A stretch of 49,036 nucleotides of DNA from Ignavibacteria bacterium. GTDB lineage: Bacteria; Bacteroidota; Ignavibacteria; Ch128b. The position numbers and the translations under genes were made by a program. How positions within the stretch are numbered: position 1 is the first letter of the stretch; the number at the start of each line of letters is the position of its first letter. Positions 17,992 to 28,654 of this stretch are shown here, piece by piece. The notes below the pieces were generated by a model that did not search any database, was not told the origin of the DNA, and worked only from the letters and a program-made list of their open reading frames with translations. Where the stretch lies: positions 1 through 49,036 of the forward strand of contig VGVX01000010.1 in the NCBI GenBank assembly GCA_016873845.1. The letters are read 5' to 3'.

Positions 17992-18648
17992 TTATTGCGT
18001 AATTTCTTTTTTTCTAAATGGAAATCCGAAACTCTTTAATAGTTCATACGCTTCTGCGTCAGATTTCGCAGAAGTTACGATTGATATATCCAATCCATAA
18101 AGTCTCGCAACTTTATCTACATTGATCTCCGGGAATATGATGTGTTCTTTAATCCCAAGATTATAATTTCCTCTTCCATCAAATGATTTGTCTGAAACTC
18201 CACGGAAGTCACGGACTCGTGGAAGGGCTATATTAATCAATCTATCAAAGAATTCGTACATTTTTGCTCTTCGTAAAGTAGCCATTGCACCAATTGGCAT
18301 GCCTTCACGGAGTTTGAAATTTGAAATAGCTTTTTTAGCTTTTCGAACCGAAGGCTTTTGACCTGTAATTGTTTCAAGGTCTCTCACAGCAGCGTCGAGT
18401 AATTTTGCATCCTGAGTTGCAGCGCCAACACCGATATTAACTGTGATTTTCTCCAGCTTCGGTACTTCCATTATGTTTTTATAGGAAAAAGTATTTTTCA
18501 GATGAGGAATTATTTCCTGACGATACATTTCTAGAAGTCTTAGAGGGACTTTTTCCTCAGGCACTTCAGGCTTATCTGCTTTTTTACCTTTTGGTTTCTT
18601 TTCTATTTCTTTTTCTTCTATTTTCTTTTTTTGTTTTTTCTCTGCCAT
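17992..18648 (-). CDS. rplE: 50S ribosomal protein L5 with N-terminal charged extension
   Basis: L5 binds 5S rRNA and the P-site tRNA. The chosen ATG (18646-18648, MAEKKQ) gives 218 residues, about 40 more than usual. Residues 1-34 are a Lys/Glu-rich extension, and the canonical protein begins near [20 protein letters not shown]. Conserved parts downstream are [27 protein letters not shown] and [19 protein letters not shown]. The frame is open further upstream into rplX, but that part reads through the rplX coding end and is not expected to be translated. The gap from rplX is ten bases. Confidence 0.93.
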   Translation of the reverse strand: MAEKKQKKKIEEKEIEKKPKGKKADKPEVPEEKVPLRLLEMYRQEIIPHLKNTFSYKNIMEVPKLEKITVNIGVGAATQDAKLLDAAVRDLETITGQKPSVRKAKKAISNFKLREGMPIGAMATLRRAKMYEFFDRLINIALPRVRDFRGVSDKSFDGRGNYNLGIKEHIIFPEINVDKVARLYGLDISIVTSAKSDAEAYELLKSFGFPFRKKEITQ

Positions 18649-18658
18649 CTTGAAAAAC

Positions 18659-18988
18659 CTAAACCATTTCTCCGCTCTTAATGCTGATCCTAACGATCTT
18701 TTTCTTATTTGTATTTTCATCGAGAATGATTTTTGAACCTAAACGGGTTCTCTCATTCAACTTTGGATCGAGCAACATTACATTTGATATATGAATGGGT
18801 GCTTCCTTCTTTACTATTCCCCCCTGTGGATTTTTTTGTGTTGGGCGAGAATGACGCTTAACCAGGTTAACACCTTCGATGATAACTCTCTTTGTCTTTG
18901 GATACACTTTCAAAACTTTTCCGGTTTTACCGCGTGAGTTTCCGGCAATTACAATCACATTATCATTTTTTTTGATACTAACTTTCAT
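18659..18988 (-). CDS. rplX: 50S ribosomal protein L24
   Basis: An early-assembly 23S-binding protein with a KOW motif ([20 protein letters not shown]), then [15 protein letters not shown]. Two adjacent ATG codons occur (18989-18991 and 18986-18988). The second is chosen because GAGG is then five bases away rather than two, giving 109 residues; using the first adds one methionine. Confidence 0.96.
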   Translation of the reverse strand: MKVSIKKNDNVIVIAGNSRGKTGKVLKVYPKTKRVIIEGVNLVKRHSRPTQKNPQGGIVKKEAPIHISNVMLLDPKLNERTRLGSKIILDENTNKKKIVRISIKSGEMV

Positions 18989-18997
18989 CATTACCTC

Positions 18998-19366
18998 TTA
19001 TAAAACTTCCGGAGCTAGTGAAACGATTTTCATGAATTGTTTTTCTCGAAGTTCTCTCGCTACCGGTCCGAAGATTCTTGTTCCACGGGGTTCATTCTGA
19101 TTATTTATCAAAACTGCCGCATTCTCATCGAAGCGAATGTAAGACCCATCATTTCTTCTGACTTCTTTTTTAGTTCTAACTATCACAGCTCTTGAAACTT
19201 CACCTTTTTTTACGGTTCCACCGGGAATAGCAGCTTTAACAGATACAACAATAGTATCGCCAATGCTGGCATATCTTCTATCACTACCACCAAGCACTCT
19301 GATACATCGCACCCGCTTTGCTCCAGAATTATCTGCTACTACTAAATTTGTCTCTTCTTGTATCAT
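18998..19366 (-). CDS. rplN: 50S ribosomal protein L14
   Basis: A 122-residue protein of the 50S interface that forms an intersubunit bridge. It begins [27 protein letters not shown] and ends [19 protein letters not shown], both highly conserved. It is the first gene of the spc cluster, 24 bases after rpsQ. Confidence 0.98.
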   Translation of the reverse strand: MIQEETNLVVADNSGAKRVRCIRVLGGSDRRYASIGDTIVVSVKAAIPGGTVKKGEVSRAVIVRTKKEVRRNDGSYIRFDENAAVLINNQNEPRGTRIFGPVARELREKQFMKIVSLAPEVL

Positions 19367-19390
19367 GACTAAATTCCTCTACGATAAAAT

Positions 19391-19651
19391 TTATTTGGCT
19401 CTTTCCAAAATTGAAACTAATCTCCATTTTTTTCTCGCACTTAGCGGACGGCTTTCCATGATTTTTACAGTATCACCAATATTGCATTCATTTTTTTCGT
19501 CATGAGCCATTAATTTGGTAGTTTTCTTGAAATACTTTTTATAGATAGGATGAGCAACTTTTCGTTCAATTGCAACGACAATGCTCTTATCCATTTTATT
19601 GCTTACGACTTTGCCGACCCTGGTTTTACGGATATTACGCTTTTCTTCCAT
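19391..19651 (-). CDS. rpsQ: 30S ribosomal protein S17
   Basis: An 86-residue primary 16S-binding protein of OB fold. [20 protein letters not shown] and the motif [21 protein letters not shown] identify it. Its ATG directly follows the TAG of rpmC with no gap. Confidence 0.97.
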   Translation of the reverse strand: MEEKRNIRKTRVGKVVSNKMDKSIVVAIERKVAHPIYKKYFKKTTKLMAHDEKNECNIGDTVKIMESRPLSARKKWRLVSILERAK

Positions 19652-19891
19652 CTATTCTTTTTCTCCCTTTGATGAATCGGCTGATATCGGACCTCTTTTT
19701 AAATTCAGTTGTCTTTCTTTTAATACTGTTTTCATTTTAGCAATATCTTTTTTCGTACTTCTTAATTTAGAAGTATTTGTCAATTGTTTTGTCTCTTGTG
19801 CAAATCTCAAATCAACTAAGTTATTCTCTTCTTCGAGAATTCGCTTCGTCAATTCTTCATCGTTCATTTGTCTAATTTCAAAAATTTTCAT
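19652..19891 (-). CDS. rpmC: 50S ribosomal protein L29
   Basis: A 79-residue two-helix protein at the tunnel exit. It starts MKIFEIRQMNDEEL and has FAQETKQLTNTSKLRSTKKD, the conserved second-helix start. The C-terminus is about ten residues longer than the shortest homologues. It follows rplP by nine bases. Confidence 0.96.
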   Translation of the reverse strand: MKIFEIRQMNDEELTKRILEEENNLVDLRFAQETKQLTNTSKLRSTKKDIAKMKTVLKERQLNLKRGPISADSSKGEKE

Positions 19892-19900
19892 TTTGCTTAC

Positions 19901-20323
19901 CTATGATCCTTGATAATCAACTCTGGATACAACTTTAGTTTTAATTGGTAGTTTATGGGCAGCAATGCTTAATGCTTCATGAGCAATTTCTTTTGATACA
20001 CCGCCGACTTCGAACATAACGCGTCCTGGTTTAATTACTGCAACCCAAAATTCAGGAGCACCTTTTCCTTTTCCCATACGAGTTTCAAGCGGCTTTTTTG
20101 TAACTGGTTTGTCTGGGAAAATTCTTATCCAAACTTTTCCGTCTCGTTTCATTCGACGCGTGAGTGCAACTCTTGCTGCCTCAATTTGACGTGCAGTTAT
20201 CCAATGCGGCTCCATTGCTTTTAAACCAAAATCACCGAATGAGACAGAATTACCACGAGTGGCTTTACCACGCATCCTTCCTCGATGTGCTTTTCTAAAT
20301 TTTACTCTTTTGGGCATTAACAT
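19901..20323 (-). CDS. rplP: 50S ribosomal protein L16
   Basis: A 140-residue protein that helps position the A-site tRNA. It has the usual start [19 protein letters not shown] and conserved [21 protein letters not shown] and [20 protein letters not shown]. It lies 18 bases after rpsC. Confidence 0.98.
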   Translation of the reverse strand: MLMPKRVKFRKAHRGRMRGKATRGNSVSFGDFGLKAMEPHWITARQIEAARVALTRRMKRDGKVWIRIFPDKPVTKKPLETRMGKGKGAPEFWVAVIKPGRVMFEVGGVSKEIAHEALSIAAHKLPIKTKVVSRVDYQGS

Positions 20324-20341
20324 ATCAGTAAAACTCCAGTA

Positions 20342-20980
20342 TTAATCAGTTGCTTTTCCTAAAATTTCACCACGGCAAATCCAAACTTTTACGCCAATGG
20401 TACCATAAATTGTTTGAGATGCAGCTATAGCATAATCTATATCGGCACGCAAAGTATGTAGAGGAATTCTTCCTTCTTTATATTGTTCAGTTCGTGCCAT
20501 TTCCGATCCCGCTAATCTGCCGCTGCATTTAATTCTAATTCCTTCAGCACCCATTCTCATGGCAGCTGTAATTGCAGATTTCATTGCACGTCGATGTGAG
20601 ATTCTTCCTTGCAATTGAGTTGCAATGTTTTTTGCTACTAATTCTGCATCTAATTCGGGACGTTTAATTTCACTAATCTGCACTTTCACATTTTTATCAA
20701 AAACTCTCTTTAGTTCTTCCTCGAGCTGAGCAATTTCTTTACCACTTCTTCCGATAACAACACCAGGTCTTGATGTATGAATTGTAACCGTGATATCTTT
20801 CGATGTTCTATCAATAACAATTCTTGCAACACCAGCTTTTTCCAAACGATTCTTGATATAATTTCTAATCTTATTATCTTCAATGATCTTTATATTGAAT
20901 GATTTTGTTTCAAACCAATTCGAATCCCAAGACCTTGTAATTCCTAATCTTAATCCTATCGGGTTAGCTTTCTGTCCCAA
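20342..20980 (-). CDS. rpsC: 30S ribosomal protein S3
   Basis: S3 lines the mRNA entry tunnel. The 212 residues start MGQKANPIGLRLGITRSWDS, carry a KH domain (RPGVVIGRSGKEIAQLEEEL), and end close to the core without a long tail. The start codon is TTG (20978-20980) with AAGGAG five bases upstream. It follows rplV by nine bases. Confidence 0.98.
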   Translation of the reverse strand: MGQKANPIGLRLGITRSWDSNWFETKSFNIKIIEDNKIRNYIKNRLEKAGVARIVIDRTSKDITVTIHTSRPGVVIGRSGKEIAQLEEELKRVFDKNVKVQISEIKRPELDAELVAKNIATQLQGRISHRRAMKSAITAAMRMGAEGIRIKCSGRLAGSEMARTEQYKEGRIPLHTLRADIDYAIAASQTIYGTIGVKVWICRGEILGKATD

Positions 20981-20989
20981 AAGTTCTCC

Positions 20990-21343
20990 TTACTTTTTAT
21001 TTTCTTTTTTTGCAACAACAATTGTTACGTGATTAGATCTTTTTTTCATTCGATATGCACGGCCCATCGGGGCTGGTAGAATTCGTTTCATTGAAGGTCC
21101 GCCATCCACAAAAGCTTCTTTAACAAAAAGGTCGTGTGCTTCAACTCTGCCGGAATCTTCTTTATTCATAAAATTAGCAACAGCTGAACGAAGTACTTTT
21201 TCTGCATCTTTAGCAGCATGTTTTTTTGTAAAGTGAAGAATGTTCAAGGCATCATCTACTGCTTTACCGCGAATCAAATCGATAACCAATCTCATCTTAG
21301 CTGGCGATGTGGGTATATGTTTAAATCTTGCTCGTGCTTCCAT
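20990..21343 (-). CDS. rplV: 50S ribosomal protein L22
   Basis: A 117-residue protein whose beta-hairpin lines the peptide exit tunnel. It has SPAKMRLVIDLIRGK at the start and GPSMKRILPAPMGRAYRMKKRSNH in the hairpin region, close to consensus. It lies 13 bases after rpsS. Confidence 0.98.
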   Translation of the reverse strand: MEARARFKHIPTSPAKMRLVIDLIRGKAVDDALNILHFTKKHAAKDAEKVLRSAVANFMNKEDSGRVEAHDLFVKEAFVDGGPSMKRILPAPMGRAYRMKKRSNHVTIVVAKKENKK

Positions 21344-21356
21344 TTCTTACAAATCC

Positions 21357-21644
21357 TTATTTAGCTTTTGAGGCTTTTTCAGCTTTTGTTCCAGGGTGTC
21401 CTCTAAAAATTCTTGTAGGTGAAAACTCACCAAGTTTGTGTCCAACCATATTTTCACTGATGTAGATAGGAATCATGTTTTTTCCATTATGGACAGCAAT
21501 TGTGTGACCAACAAATTCAGGAGAAATAGTTGAAGCTCTTGACCATGTTTTAATAATCTTTTTTTGATTCGATTTGTTTAGAGCTTGAACTTTCTTTAAA
21601 AGTTTTGGATCAATAAATGGTCCTTTTTTAACCGATCTTGGCAT
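21357..21644 (-). CDS. rpsS: 30S ribosomal protein S19
   Basis: A 95-residue head protein that bridges the subunits with S13. It starts [19 protein letters not shown] and ends with [16 protein letters not shown], diagnostic of S19. It follows rplB by 11 bases. Confidence 0.98.
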   Translation of the reverse strand: MPRSVKKGPFIDPKLLKKVQALNKSNQKKIIKTWSRASTISPEFVGHTIAVHNGKNMIPIYISENMVGHKLGEFSPTRIFRGHPGTKAEKASKAK

Positions 21645-21655
21645 CTATTCCTCGA

Positions 21656-22489
21656 TTACTTTCTTCTCTTAACTATATATTTGCTTGATGTTTTCTTTTT
21701 CTTTCTTGTTTTCAGACCTTTGGCTTTTTGTCCCCAAGGGGAAGTGGGATGCTGCCATCCGCCGCCGCTCTTACTTTTACCTTCACCGCCACCATTTGGG
21801 TGATCGATGGGATTCATCGCAACTCCTCGAACAAAGGATCTCCATCCCAACCATCTCTTTTTTCCGGCTTTACCTAAAGTAATATTTTCATGATCAGAAT
21901 TTCCGAGCACACCATAAGTTGCATAACAGTTTGTTGGGACTAATCTTACTTCTCCCGAAGGTAGTTTGATTTGAGCAAATTTACCTTCACGTGCAACTAA
22001 CTGCGCGGATGTTCCTGCACTTCGGGCAATCTGTCCGCCTTTTCCAGGTCGGACTTCAATATTATGAACAAAGCTTCCAAGGGGCACACTTGAGAGCGGC
22101 ATTGCGTTACCCGCCTTGATTTCCACATCGGCACCAGCCACAATTGTTTCGCCGATCTTCAATTCATTTGGCGCTAGAATGTAACGTTTTTCACCGTCTG
22201 CATAATGTATCAATGCAATTCTTACAGAACGGTTTGGATCATATTCAACTGAATGAACTTTACCAGGGATCTCTCTTTTATCACGCTTAAAATCGATAAT
22301 ACGATACATCCGTTTATGACCGCCGCCGCGGTGACGTGAAGTTAGCTTACCTTCATTATTTCTTCCGCCAGATTTTTTAATCGGTTTGAGTAAAGATTTT
22401 TCCGGTTTTGCTTTTGTGACCTCGGAAAAATCTGGCACGATTGCGAATCGTGTTCCCGGTGTTACTGGCTTTAATTTTTTTAATCCCAT
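21656..22489 (-). CDS. rplB: 50S ribosomal protein L2
   Basis: A 277-residue protein needed for subunit association and peptidyl-transfer activity. It has [19 protein letters not shown] near the start, [20 protein letters not shown] in the middle, and [18 protein letters not shown], which carries the conserved histidine. The length is normal. It lies 18 bases after rplW. Confidence 0.98.
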   Translation of the reverse strand: MGLKKLKPVTPGTRFAIVPDFSEVTKAKPEKSLLKPIKKSGGRNNEGKLTSRHRGGGHKRMYRIIDFKRDKREIPGKVHSVEYDPNRSVRIALIHYADGEKRYILAPNELKIGETIVAGADVEIKAGNAMPLSSVPLGSFVHNIEVRPGKGGQIARSAGTSAQLVAREGKFAQIKLPSGEVRLVPTNCYATYGVLGNSDHENITLGKAGKKRWLGWRSFVRGVAMNPIDHPNGGGEGKSKSGGGWQHPTSPWGQKAKGLKTRKKKKTSSKYIVKRRK

Positions 22490-22507
22490 TATCTATCTTT
22501 TCAAATA

Positions 22508-22813
22508 TTATACGTTTTCAAAGAAATCTATTTTCTGACCTTCTTTTAAAGTCACATATGCTTTCTTAAATTTCGACGTGCGTCCAGTAAATCTTCCGCT
22601 TTTAGTAAATTGAGTTTTTGTTTTACCTTGATGACGGACAGTTCGCACTTTAGTAACTTCTACATTAAACTTTTTTTCAATAGCATTTGCGATCTCAATT
22701 TTATTGGCATTGAGTGCAACTTGGAATCCATACTGATTTTTTTGTTCCTGGGTTTCAGTAACTTTTTCAGTGATCAAAGGTTTGATCAAAATTTGATGTA
22801 TCATCTTCTTCAT
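22508..22813 (-). CDS. rplW: 50S ribosomal protein L23
   Basis: A 101-residue tunnel-exit protein, the docking site for trigger factor and SRP. Its conserved ILIKPLITEKVT and VNVTKV-type FNVEVTKVRTV segments are clear. The ATG overlaps the rplD stop by one base. A second ATG three codons later is an alternative start with no better ribosome-binding site. Confidence 0.97.
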   Translation of the reverse strand: MKKMIHQILIKPLITEKVTETQEQKNQYGFQVALNANKIEIANAIEKKFNVEVTKVRTVRHQGKTKTQFTKSGRFTGRTSKFKKAYVTLKEGQKIDFFENV

Positions 22814-23439
22814 TAGCTTAACGTCGTATTAATTAATTCAACTGCACTTTGCTGAAGCAATAATGTTTTCGAATTTAATATGTCATAAGTAGAAACATTT
22901 TTTGCTTCGATCACTTTAAATTTTGGAATGTTATTTCCAGACTTATGAATTGCTGTATCATTTTTTCCTGTAAGCAGCAGAGTCTTTTTAGAATTGAGCT
23001 GAAGAGATTTTAATATTTGAGCCATTTCTTTTGTTTTTGGCTGCTCAAAAGTGAAATCTTCCACAACAAATATTTCATTTCCCTTTGCTTTATAGGAAAG
23101 GGCTGACTTGAAAGCTAATTTCTTAACTTTCTTAGGTAACTTGAAACCATAATCACGTGGTCTCGGACCGAAAATAGTACCACCGCCAATCCATACAGGA
23201 GAACGTGAAGATCCAGCGCGAGCAGTACCGCGTCCTTTTTGACGCCAAGGTTTTTTTCCGCCGCCTCTTACTTCATTTCGTTCTTTTGTTTTATGAGTTC
23301 CCTGCCTTTGATTGGCATTAAAAAGTTTCACTGCAAGATATATCGAGTGATCATTCGGAACTATCTCAAAAACTTCCGGATTAAGCTCAACTTGCTTGCC
23401 GGTCTTCGTTCCATCTATTTTGTATACGTCAATTTTCAT
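22813..23439 (-). CDS. rplD: 50S ribosomal protein L4
   Basis: A 208-residue protein with a loop in the exit tunnel; in E. coli it also represses the S10 operon. The tunnel loop is recognisable in GGGKKPWRQKGRGTARAGSS followed by RSPVWIGGGTIFGP. It starts two bases after rplC. Confidence 0.98.
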   Translation of the reverse strand: MKIDVYKIDGTKTGKQVELNPEVFEIVPNDHSIYLAVKLFNANQRQGTHKTKERNEVRGGGKKPWRQKGRGTARAGSSRSPVWIGGGTIFGPRPRDYGFKLPKKVKKLAFKSALSYKAKGNEIFVVEDFTFEQPKTKEMAQILKSLQLNSKKTLLLTGKNDTAIHKSGNNIPKFKVIEAKNVSTYDILNSKTLLLQQSAVELINTTLS

Positions 23440-23441
23440 AA

Positions 23442-24062
23442 TTATTTTTTAATCAATTTCACATAACCATTAATGTGACCAGGGATTGCACCTTTCAAGT
23501 AAATTAGGTTTGCATCCTTTTCCACTTTGATAATTTTCACGTTGCGAATGGTTAGATTATCTCCACCCATTCTTCCAGCCATTTTTTGACCCTTAAAGAC
23601 ACGGCTTGGATAAGAGCTCGCTCCAATCGAACCAGGAGCTCTTAATCTATCACTTTGACCGTGAGTTTGAGCACCACCGCCAAAACCATGACGTCTAACC
23701 ACACCTTGAAATCCCTTACCTTTTGTTACACCTTGCACATCAATTTTATCACCTTCTTTAAACACATCAACACCTAATTCAGAACCTTCGCTTAAATCTT
23801 TTACATCATAGTTACGAAACTCGGCAAGGAATTTCTTTGGTGCAATTTTAACCTTATCAAAATGTCCTTTGAGCGGTTTATTAACGCTCTTTAATCTTTT
23901 ATCATCAAAGCCAATCTGTACCGCATCGTATCCATCTTTATCTTTTGTTTTAACTTGAGTTACAAAACAAGGACCTGCTTCAATAATGGAAACAGGAATA
24001 ATATTTCCACTCTCATCAAAAATTCTTGTCATCCCTGTTTTTTTACCTAAAAGGCCAATCAT
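23442..24062 (-). CDS. rplC: 50S ribosomal protein L3
   Basis: A 206-residue early-assembly protein near the peptidyl-transferase centre. It begins MIGLLGKKTGMTRIFDESGN, and the central loop GFGGGAQTHGQSDRLRAPGS is typical. An in-frame TTG lies four codons upstream, but the ATG at 24060-24062 matches family starts and has GGAG at eight bases spacing. Confidence 0.97.
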   Translation of the reverse strand: MIGLLGKKTGMTRIFDESGNIIPVSIIEAGPCFVTQVKTKDKDGYDAVQIGFDDKRLKSVNKPLKGHFDKVKIAPKKFLAEFRNYDVKDLSEGSELGVDVFKEGDKIDVQGVTKGKGFQGVVRRHGFGGGAQTHGQSDRLRAPGSIGASSYPSRVFKGQKMAGRMGGDNLTIRNVKIIKVEKDANLIYLKGAIPGHINGYVKLIKK

Positions 24063-24074
24063 TATTATCTCCAA

Positions 24075-24383
24075 CTATACTTTAATCTCGATATCGACAC
24101 CAGCGGGGATATCTAATTTCATTAGTGAATCAACTGTTTTATTATTCGAATTCAGAATGTCAATGAGTCGTTTGTGTGAACGGATTTCAAATTGTTCACG
24201 GGATTTTTTATCGACATGAGGAGATCTAAGCACAGTATAGACGGTTCTTTTTGTTGGCAAAGGTATAGGCCCTGACACAATTGCGCCAGTGCTGCGAACT
24301 GTCTTAATAATTTTTTCAGCAGACTTATCAATCAAATTATGATCATAAGATTTCAGTTTTATTCGGATCTTTTGGCTTGTCAC
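24075..24383 (-). CDS. rpsJ: 30S ribosomal protein S10 (NusE)
   Basis: A 102-residue head protein that also acts as NusE, linking NusG to the ribosome. It contains [20 protein letters not shown] and [22 protein letters not shown]. The start codon is GTG at 24381-24383, with GGAG ten bases upstream. It opens the S10 cluster directly downstream of tuf, so the str and S10 operons are joined. Confidence 0.98.
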   Translation of the reverse strand: MTSQKIRIKLKSYDHNLIDKSAEKIIKTVRSTGAIVSGPIPLPTKRTVYTVLRSPHVDKKSREQFEIRSHKRLIDILNSNNKTVDSLMKLDIPAGVDIEIKV

Positions 24384-24425
24384 GTCTTAGAATCTCCTAT
24401 TGGATAAAATTTCAACTCACTAATT

Positions 24426-25634
24426 TTATTCATGAATTTTTGTAACTACTCCAGCACCAACTGTTCTTCCGCCTTCACGAATAGCGAATCGTAATCCGTC
24501 TTCCATTGCGATTTCGGAGATCAGTTCAATTCTCATTTTTACGTTATCACCAGGCATAACCATTTCAATTCCTTCAGGTAAATATGCAATACCTGTTACA
24601 TCAGTTGTTCTGAAATAGAATTGCGGCCTGTAACCAGTGAAGAATGGAGTATGGCGTCCACCTTCTTCTTTTGATAAAATATAAACCTCGCAATCGAATT
24701 TAGTATGCGGAGTGATACTTCCTGGTTTTGCGATAACCATTCCTCTTTCTAAATCATCCTTACCGACACCACGCAACAATAATCCAGCATTGTCACCAGC
24801 GATGGCGTAATCTAATTCTTTTCTGAACATCTCTATACCAGTGATAACGGTTTTCTTGTGAGCTCCTAAACCTACTACTTCAACTTCATCACTGACTTTG
24901 ATTTGTCCTCTTTCAACCCTACCAGTACCTACTGTTCCTCTACCTGTGATACTAAATACGTCTTCAACGGGCATCAAGAATGGTTTATCTGCATCACGCT
25001 GTGGAACTGGAACATAATTATCAACTGCATCTAAAAGATCATAGATACATTTGAAATCTGGATCGTCAATCGGAATGGCTGGATTAATAGCTTTTTCCAT
25101 TGCTTTCAATGCACTTCCTCTGATGATAGGAATCTCATCACCTGGAAATTCATATTTTGTAAGCAGATCTCTGAGTTCCATTTCAACTAAGTCGAGTAAT
25201 TCAGGATCATCAACTGCATCGACTTTATTCATAAACACGACAATTCGAGGTACACCAACTTGACGTGCAAGAAGAATATGCTCTCTTGTTTGGGGCATTG
25301 GACCATCAGTCGCGGCCACGACGAGGATTGCTCCATCCATTTGTGCTGCACCCGTGATCATGTTCTTTACGTAGTCAGCGTGACCCGGACAGTCAACATG
25401 AGCATAATGTCTGTTTGCAGTAGAGTATTCGACGTGAGCAGTTGCAATCGTGATTCCACGAGCTTTTTCTTCCGGTGCATTGTCGATACTATCAAATGTT
25501 CTAACCGCAGACAATCCTTTCTTCGAAAGAACCATAGTCATAGCGGCGGTTAAAGTAGTTTTACCATGGTCAACGTGGCCAATCGTTCCCACGTTAACGT
25601 GAGGTTTACTTCGATCAAATTTTTCCTTTGCCAT
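24426..25634 (-). CDS. tuf: Elongation factor Tu
   Basis: It brings aminoacyl-tRNA to the ribosome with GTP. The 402 residues include the P-loop GHVDHGKT (19-26), DCPGHADYV and NKVD. The protein is slightly longer than the usual 394-395, mainly from a short insertion in the G domain around [14 protein letters not shown]. It has a strong AAAAGGAG. It sits between fusA and rpsJ; the copy that many relatives carry between tRNA-Thr and tRNA-Trp is replaced here by rpmG alone. Confidence 0.98.
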   Translation of the reverse strand: MAKEKFDRSKPHVNVGTIGHVDHGKTTLTAAMTMVLSKKGLSAVRTFDSIDNAPEEKARGITIATAHVEYSTANRHYAHVDCPGHADYVKNMITGAAQMDGAILVVAATDGPMPQTREHILLARQVGVPRIVVFMNKVDAVDDPELLDLVEMELRDLLTKYEFPGDEIPIIRGSALKAMEKAINPAIPIDDPDFKCIYDLLDAVDNYVPVPQRDADKPFLMPVEDVFSITGRGTVGTGRVERGQIKVSDEVEVVGLGAHKKTVITGIEMFRKELDYAIAGDNAGLLLRGVGKDDLERGMVIAKPGSITPHTKFDCEVYILSKEEGGRHTPFFTGYRPQFYFRTTDVTGIAYLPEGIEMVMPGDNVKMRIELISEIAMEDGLRFAIREGGRTVGAGVVTKIHE

Positions 25635-25666
25635 TTTATTCTCCTTTTATTTATAAGCTTTAAAAC

Positions 25667-27760
25667 TTAAACTAAAACTCCTTTGCCAACTGCCTTTTCA
25701 ACTATTTGGTCGGAAATACTTTTCGGTGTTTCCTGATAGTGAGAAAACTGCATTGTGTAGATCGCTCTTCCTTGAGTCATTGAGCGAAGAATTGTTGCAT
25801 ATCCAAACATCTCAGAGAGCGGAACTATTGCATTAATTATTTGTGCATCTTTTCGCGCACTAAATCCTTCGATCTTTCCTCTTCGTGAATTCAAATCACC
25901 CATCACATCACCCAAATATTCTTCGGGTGATATAACTTCTACACTCATATATGGTTCGAGTAATACGGGCGAGGCTTTCTTCGCACCTTCCTTGAAACCC
26001 ATCGAACCAGCCACCCTAAATGAAATTTCATCTGAATCGACTTCATGATACGAGCCATCGAAAAGAGTTACTTTGACATCAACAACTGGAAAGCCAGCAA
26101 TTACACCATTTCTCATCGCATCCTGAACACCAGCAGAAACTGCAGGGATGTATTCCTTAGGTACGGTTCCACCAACAATTTTATTGATGAACTCAAATCC
26201 TTTTCCTTTTTCATTTGGTTCGATCTCAAGCCATACATGTCCAAATTTACCGCGTCCACCACTCTGTCGAACAAATTTTCCTTCAGCTTCAACTTTCTTA
26301 GTAATTGTTTCTCTATATGCAACCTGCGGTCTTCCCACATTTGCTTCTACCCTAAATTCTCTTTTCATCCTATCAACGATGATTTCAAGGTGAAGTTCTC
26401 CCATACCGCTAATTAAAGTTTGGCCAGTTTCCTCATTAGATGAAATTCTAAAAGTCGGATCTTCATCTGCTAGTTTATTTAAAGCTTCTGATAATTTGTC
26501 TTGATCCACTTTAGTTTTTGGTTCGATTGCAATTTGAATCACAGGCTCAGGAAATTCCATCTTTTCGAGAATGATAGGATCTGTACTATCGCAAAGCGTA
26601 TCACCTGTTTTGGTATGTTTTAATCCAACAGCAGCTGCAATATCACCAGCAACTACTGAGTCAATATCTGTACGATGATTGGCATGCATCTGAAGCAATC
26701 TTCCAAATCGTTCTTTCTTATCCTTAGAGGAATTAAGCACATATGATCCTGCATCCGCTTTACCAGAATACACTCGGAAAAACGTCAGCTTACCGACATA
26801 TGGGTCAGTCATGATTTTAAATGCGAGGGCCGTGAACTTTTCTTTTTCATTTGCTTTCCGAATAACCATGTCAGACAAATTCACATGGTGACCTACAATT
26901 TCAGGCAGGTCTGCAGGTGATGGGAAATAATCCACTACGGCATCAAGAAGCTTTTGAACACCTTTGTTTTTAAATGCAGAGCCGCAAAGCACGGGAATAA
27001 TTTTTACTTCGATGGTTGCTCGCCGTAAAACTGATTTAATTTCTGCTTCGCTTATTGGTTTACCATCTAAATATTTTTCGAGAAGTGTATCATCAATCTC
27101 GGAAACTGATTCGAGCATTTTTGTGCGATACTCTTTTGCTTGCTCTAAAAGATCTTTGGGAATTTCAAAATCGGTAAACTCTGCACCGAGCGGATCTTCG
27201 TTATACATTCTGGCTTGCATAGTGATGAGATCAATCACACCGCTAAATAACTCACCATCACCAATCGGTAATTGAATGGGAACTACATTTGCACCGAGTC
27301 TATCCTTCATCATCTGAATTACATTATAGAAGTCGGCACCAACCCGATCCATCTTATTTACAAATGCAATTCTTGGAATATTGAATTTGTCAGCCTGTCG
27401 CCAAACAGTTTCAGATTGTGGTTCTACGCCGCCTACAGCGCAAAACAATGCAATTGCACCATCAAGAACTCTTAAAGAACGCTCAACTTCTACTGTGAAA
27501 TCCACATGTCCAGGAGTATCAATAATATTAATTCTGTGATTAGACCATTCACATGTAGTTGCAGCGCTTGTAATTGTGATTCCTCTTTCTCTTTCCTGCT
27601 CCATAAAATCCATAGTTGCGGCACCATCATGCACTTCACCCATTCTGTGAAGTCGACCAGTATAGAAAAGAATGCGCTCAGTTGTGGTAGTTTTACCGGC
27701 GTCTATGTGCGCCATAATACCAATGTTTCTTATCTTCGATATATCAATACGTTTACTCAT
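25667..27760 (-). CDS. fusA: Elongation factor G
   Basis: This GTPase drives translocation and helps ribosome recycling. The 697 residues show [19 protein letters not shown] (P-loop at 17-24), [14 protein letters not shown] and the domain IV segment [20 protein letters not shown]. The full length is typical of the canonical EF-G. It lies between rpsG and tuf with short gaps. Confidence 0.98.
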   Translation of the reverse strand: MSKRIDISKIRNIGIMAHIDAGKTTTTERILFYTGRLHRMGEVHDGAATMDFMEQERERGITITSAATTCEWSNHRINIIDTPGHVDFTVEVERSLRVLDGAIALFCAVGGVEPQSETVWRQADKFNIPRIAFVNKMDRVGADFYNVIQMMKDRLGANVVPIQLPIGDGELFSGVIDLITMQARMYNEDPLGAEFTDFEIPKDLLEQAKEYRTKMLESVSEIDDTLLEKYLDGKPISEAEIKSVLRRATIEVKIIPVLCGSAFKNKGVQKLLDAVVDYFPSPADLPEIVGHHVNLSDMVIRKANEKEKFTALAFKIMTDPYVGKLTFFRVYSGKADAGSYVLNSSKDKKERFGRLLQMHANHRTDIDSVVAGDIAAAVGLKHTKTGDTLCDSTDPIILEKMEFPEPVIQIAIEPKTKVDQDKLSEALNKLADEDPTFRISSNEETGQTLISGMGELHLEIIVDRMKREFRVEANVGRPQVAYRETITKKVEAEGKFVRQSGGRGKFGHVWLEIEPNEKGKGFEFINKIVGGTVPKEYIPAVSAGVQDAMRNGVIAGFPVVDVKVTLFDGSYHEVDSDEISFRVAGSMGFKEGAKKASPVLLEPYMSVEVISPEEYLGDVMGDLNSRRGKIEGFSARKDAQIINAIVPLSEMFGYATILRSMTQGRAIYTMQFSHYQETPKSISDQIVEKAVGKGVLV

Positions 27761-27775
27761 TTATACTTAATCAAA

Positions 27776-28243
27776 TCACCATTTGAAATGTGCAAAAGCT
27801 TTATTCGCTTCTGCCATTCTATGTGTATCATCTTTCTTTTTAATTGTAGAACCTTCACCATTAGAAGCGGCAATAATTTCTGCCGCGAGCTTACTTGCAA
27901 ACGATCTATCTTTTCTTTCGCGGGCATAATTTATTAACCAACGCATAGCAAGTGCTATACGTCTTGCTGGACGAACTTCAGTAGGCACTTGATAAGTCGC
28001 ACCACCAACTCTTCTGCTTCTTACTTCGATCATTGGCTGGGCATTAGTCAGAGCTTTATTAAACACTTCGATCGCAGGCTTTTGAGTTTTTTCATTAATA
28101 ATTTCAAATGCATCATAGACTAATCGGCGCGAAGTATTTTTTTTTCCACTTGCCATAATTCCATTAATTAATCGCGAAACCAACATATCATTATATTTTG
28201 GATCGGGTAAAATTCTTTTCTTGTCAGCTCTTCTTTTTCTCAT
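27776..28243 (-). CDS. rpsG: 30S ribosomal protein S7
   Basis: A 155-residue primary 16S-binding protein of the head; in E. coli it represses the str operon. The start MRKRRADKKRILPDPKYND and the segment VGGATYQVPTEVRPARRIAL are conserved. It follows rpsL by nine bases. Confidence 0.98.
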   Translation of the reverse strand: MRKRRADKKRILPDPKYNDMLVSRLINGIMASGKKNTSRRLVYDAFEIINEKTQKPAIEVFNKALTNAQPMIEVRSRRVGGATYQVPTEVRPARRIALAMRWLINYARERKDRSFASKLAAEIIAASNGEGSTIKKKDDTHRMAEANKAFAHFKW

Positions 28244-28252
28244 AACCTTTGT

Positions 28253-28636
28253 TTATTTACTTGCAGTTTTTGCTCTTTTAGTTCCGTATTTAGATCTACC
28301 TTGCTTACGATCAGTTACTCCTGCGGTATCGAGTGTTCCTCTAATAATGTGGTATCTAACGCCTGGCAAATCCTTAACTCTACCGCCTCTGATTAATACA
28401 ATAGAGTGTTCCTGTAAATTATGACCTTCTCCAGGAATATAAGCAGTAACTTCAATTTGATTAGTTAATCGCACTCTTGCAACTTTTCTCAAAGCAGAAT
28501 TTGGTTTCTTCGGAGTAGTTGTATAAACTCTCGTACATACTCCTCGTTTCTGCGGACAACTCTGCAGAGCAGGTGCTTTATTTTTGCTAGTAACTTTTAC
28601 TCTATTTTTTCTAACTAATTGATTGATCGTCGGCAA
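28253..28636 (-). CDS. rpsL: 30S ribosomal protein S12
   Basis: A decoding-centre protein, 127 residues, start [15 protein letters not shown]. The streptomycin-related lysines are the usual wild-type ones in [12 protein letters not shown] and [11 protein letters not shown]. The start codon is TTG (28634-28636) with GGAG seven bases upstream; the near-invariant MPTINQ start leaves little doubt. It begins 78 bases after rpoC, behind a strong hairpin. Confidence 0.98.
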   Translation of the reverse strand: MPTINQLVRKNRVKVTSKNKAPALQSCPQKRGVCTRVYTTTPKKPNSALRKVARVRLTNQIEVTAYIPGEGHNLQEHSIVLIRGGRVKDLPGVRYHIIRGTLDTAGVTDRKQGRSKYGTKRAKTASK

Positions 28637-28654
28637 ATTTTATCTCCGTTTTTT

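Noticed and set aside
17992-18720. 242-residue version of L5
   Set aside because: The first 24 codons lie inside rplX. The ATG at 18646-18648 follows the rplX stop by ten bases and is the likelier start.
27506-27937. 143-codon plus-strand frame opposite fusA and rpsG
   Set aside because: It is antisense to two conserved genes, with Cys/Ser/His-rich composition and no recognisable motif.
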